64,000 nucleotides of DNA, from NCBI GenBank assembly GCA_014360685.1, contig JACIXB010000011.1:321261-385260 (forward strand), given 5' to 3'. A program made the position numbers and the translations under genes. The DNA is from Actinomycetota bacterium. GTDB lineage: Bacteria > Actinomycetota > Geothermincolia > Geothermincolales > RBG-13-55-18. Below are positions 62,944 through 64,000 of this stretch, one piece after another (position 1 is the stretch's first letter; each line of letters starts with the position of its first letter). Below the pieces are notes generated by a model that saw only the letters and a list, made by a program, of their open reading frames with translations, had not been told where the DNA came from and made no database searches.

Positions 62944-62960
62944 ATGGGCCTTCGGCCCAT
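62944..62960. terminator. Hairpin between convergent sirtuin and LysR genes
   Basis: Perfect 7-bp stem ATGGGCC / GGCCCAT with loop TTC, no T run; well placed for both strands. Confidence 0.55.
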
Positions 62961-62979
62961 GCGGGCAAAGTCTCCCGGC

Positions 62980-63906
62980 TCAGGGGCGGTAAAAAGAGGT
63001 CAGTTCGTCCTCCAGTTCCGGGCGCGTCTCCTCGATGACCTCCACCAGGGCCTCTACCGCGGGAGTGGAGGGCTTGCGCCGGAGGGTGACGTAGAAGAAG
63101 TCGCGTCTGAGGTCCGCGCCGGAGAGGGGGAGCATGCGGACCTTACCCAGCCGCGCATAGGGCTCCACGGCCCACATGGAGGAGACGGAGATCCCCGCCC
63201 CCGCGGCCACGGCCTGGATTACGGCCATGGTGCTCCCCAGCACCAGGCTGTCCAGGCTGGAGACGTCCAGGCCCAGCTCAGAGAGGATGCGCAACATGTG
63301 GGAGCGGGTTCCCGAGCCCTCCTCCCTGAGGATCAGCGTTTCACCGGTTAAGTCGTCGGCGGAGATCCTTTTTCGCTTGGCCAGCGGGTGGTCGCCGGGG
63401 GCGATGAAGACCAGCCGGTCGGCACAGAGCTTCCCGTATTCCAATCTCTCTTCGTCGTCGCGGGAACCCACGCAGCCAAGGTCCACTTCCCCCGCCCTAA
63501 CCAGGTCGAGTACCCCGCGGGTATCGGTGATCTCCAGGCGGGGTTCCACCAAGGGATTGCGTTGGCGATAGCGGGAGAGCACGCGCGGTAGTATGTATTC
63601 ACCGGGGATGTTGCTGGCGGCGAGGAGAAGGGATCCGCTGGGCTCGCCACGCCTCCCCTCCATCTCCCGTGCCAGTTCCTCCTCCACCTTGAGGATGCGC
63701 TGGGCGTGCCTGAGAAGGGCTTGGCCCGGCTCGGTCAGCCGGCAGCGGCCCAGGGACCGGTCCACCAGGATGCAACCGTATTCCTTTTCCAGGGAGCGGA
63801 TGTGGAAACTCACCGCGGGCTGGGTGAGTCCCAGGTTGCGTGCGGCGGCGGAGAAGCTCCCCGTCCGCGCCACCTCGGCCAGGACGCGCAGGCTTTTGGT
63901 GTTCAT
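62980..63906 (-). CDS. LysR-family regulator resembling selenium-metabolism LysR proteins
   Basis: A 308-residue LysR regulator: N-terminal winged HTH (SLRVLAEVARTGSFSAAARNLGLTQPAVSFHIRSLEKEYG) and a two-lobed co-inducer domain (ASNIPGEYILPRVLSRYRQ, EVDLGCVGSRDDEERLEY, LILREEGSGTRSHM, GSTMAVIQAVAAGAGIS). From memory this co-inducer text closely resembles the subfamily named selenium metabolism-associated LysR; it is also near CysB/CysL types. ATG 63906 has GGGAGGT upstream. An inverted repeat upstream (63933-63949) may be its own operator. With two Sec genes in the window the selenium link is attractive but unproven. Confidence 0.85.
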   Translation of the reverse strand: MNTKSLRVLAEVARTGSFSAAARNLGLTQPAVSFHIRSLEKEYGCILVDRSLGRCRLTEPGQALLRHAQRILKVEEELAREMEGRRGEPSGSLLLAASNIPGEYILPRVLSRYRQRNPLVEPRLEITDTRGVLDLVRAGEVDLGCVGSRDDEERLEYGKLCADRLVFIAPGDHPLAKRKRISADDLTGETLILREEGSGTRSHMLRILSELGLDVSSLDSLVLGSTMAVIQAVAAGAGISVSSMWAVEPYARLGKVRMLPLSGADLRRDFFYVTLRRKPSTPAVEALVEVIEETRPELEDELTSFYRP

Positions 63907-64000
63907 CCCGTACCTCCCTTGACCCGGCGTGATCCACGACCACCGTGGACGAGGGCGGCGGAGAAGCTCCCCGTCCGCGCCACCTCGGCCAGGACGCGCA
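63844..64000. repeat. 110-bp-period duplication running off the window
   Basis: Bases 63844-63890 (start of the LysR coding region) recur identically at 63954-64000, where the window ends, so the full length of the copy is unknown. Confidence 0.85.
63933..63949. promoter_or_regulatory. Operator-like palindrome upstream of the LysR gene
   Basis: TCCACG, five bases, CGTGGA: a 17-bp palindrome 27 nt before the LysR start, consistent with autoregulation. Confidence 0.45.

Noticed and set aside
1-64000. tRNA, rRNA, CRISPR arrays, prophage or transposase genes
   Set aside because: None seen on reading both strands; short repeats are direct pairs without regular spacer arrays.

Overview
The window is GC-rich bacterial chromosome (about two thirds G+C by eye), densely coded and operon-rich, with no tRNA, rRNA, CRISPR array or transposase that I can see. 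The gene set is that of an anaerobe: a [NiFe]-hydrogenase maturation gene, an oxygen-sensitive 4-hydroxybutyryl-CoA dehydratase, corrinoid methyl-transfer genes, a selenocysteine formate dehydrogenase, Rnf-type redox subunits and a cluster of nucleotide-dependent Fe-S ATPases. Tad-type pilus pseudopilins, a CtpE-like P-type ATPase, one apparently leaderless promoter and secreted proteins built from a WYFAEG module suggest a deep-branching anaerobic actinobacterium. That placement is inference only.

Layout. 1-3100: the end of hypE, a VOC enzyme, an SGNH-hydrolase remnant and a Clp1-type P-loop protein. 3500-10700: a 4-hydroxybutyryl-CoA dehydratase followed by a complete branched-chain amino-acid-type ABC importer (livKHMGF). 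10700-20600: a Zn-ribbon protein, a stand-alone receiver, a metal-dependent cyclase, an N-terminally extended dUTPase, and on the minus strand an MFS transporter, a MEMO-family protein, an acyl-CoA synthetase alpha subunit and a small 23-residue-repeat protein. 21100-22030: a glutaredoxin translationally coupled to a ferredoxin:thioredoxin reductase-double rubredoxin fusion whose active-site codon is TGA. 22400-35000: large surface or secreted proteins (pseudokinase-TM-PKD, WYFAEG-module proteins, a subtilase with FG-GAP repeats) and a B12-binding radical SAM enzyme. 35100-40200: a corrinoid protein/URO-D methyltransferase pair with an operator-like palindrome in its promoter, an orphan Phd antitoxin, two Tad pseudopilins and a CoA-binding protein. 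40500-45300: DUF1847, two NifX-like proteins, two ferredoxin-containing MinD ATPases and an Mrp ATPase with an apparent frameshift. 47800-57700: tatA, tatC, fdhE, selenocysteine fdhA, fdhB, rnfC and rnfD. 58200-64000: a P-type ATPase, apbE, a sirtuin and a LysR regulator of the type associated with selenium metabolism.

How it fits together. Two genes need UGA read as selenocysteine: fdhA (Sec191) and the FTR fusion (Sec87). Each has a SECIS-like hairpin just after the UGA. The FDH locus supplies its own export (TatA/TatC and a Tat signal), its chaperone (FdhE) and an Fe-S subunit, but instead of cytochrome b it continues into RnfC and RnfD and then stops at a strong terminator. ApbE, encoded 3 kb on, could attach the flavin to RnfD. 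The Sec-FTR fusion and the FDH-RnfCD module are the two arrangements most likely to be new.
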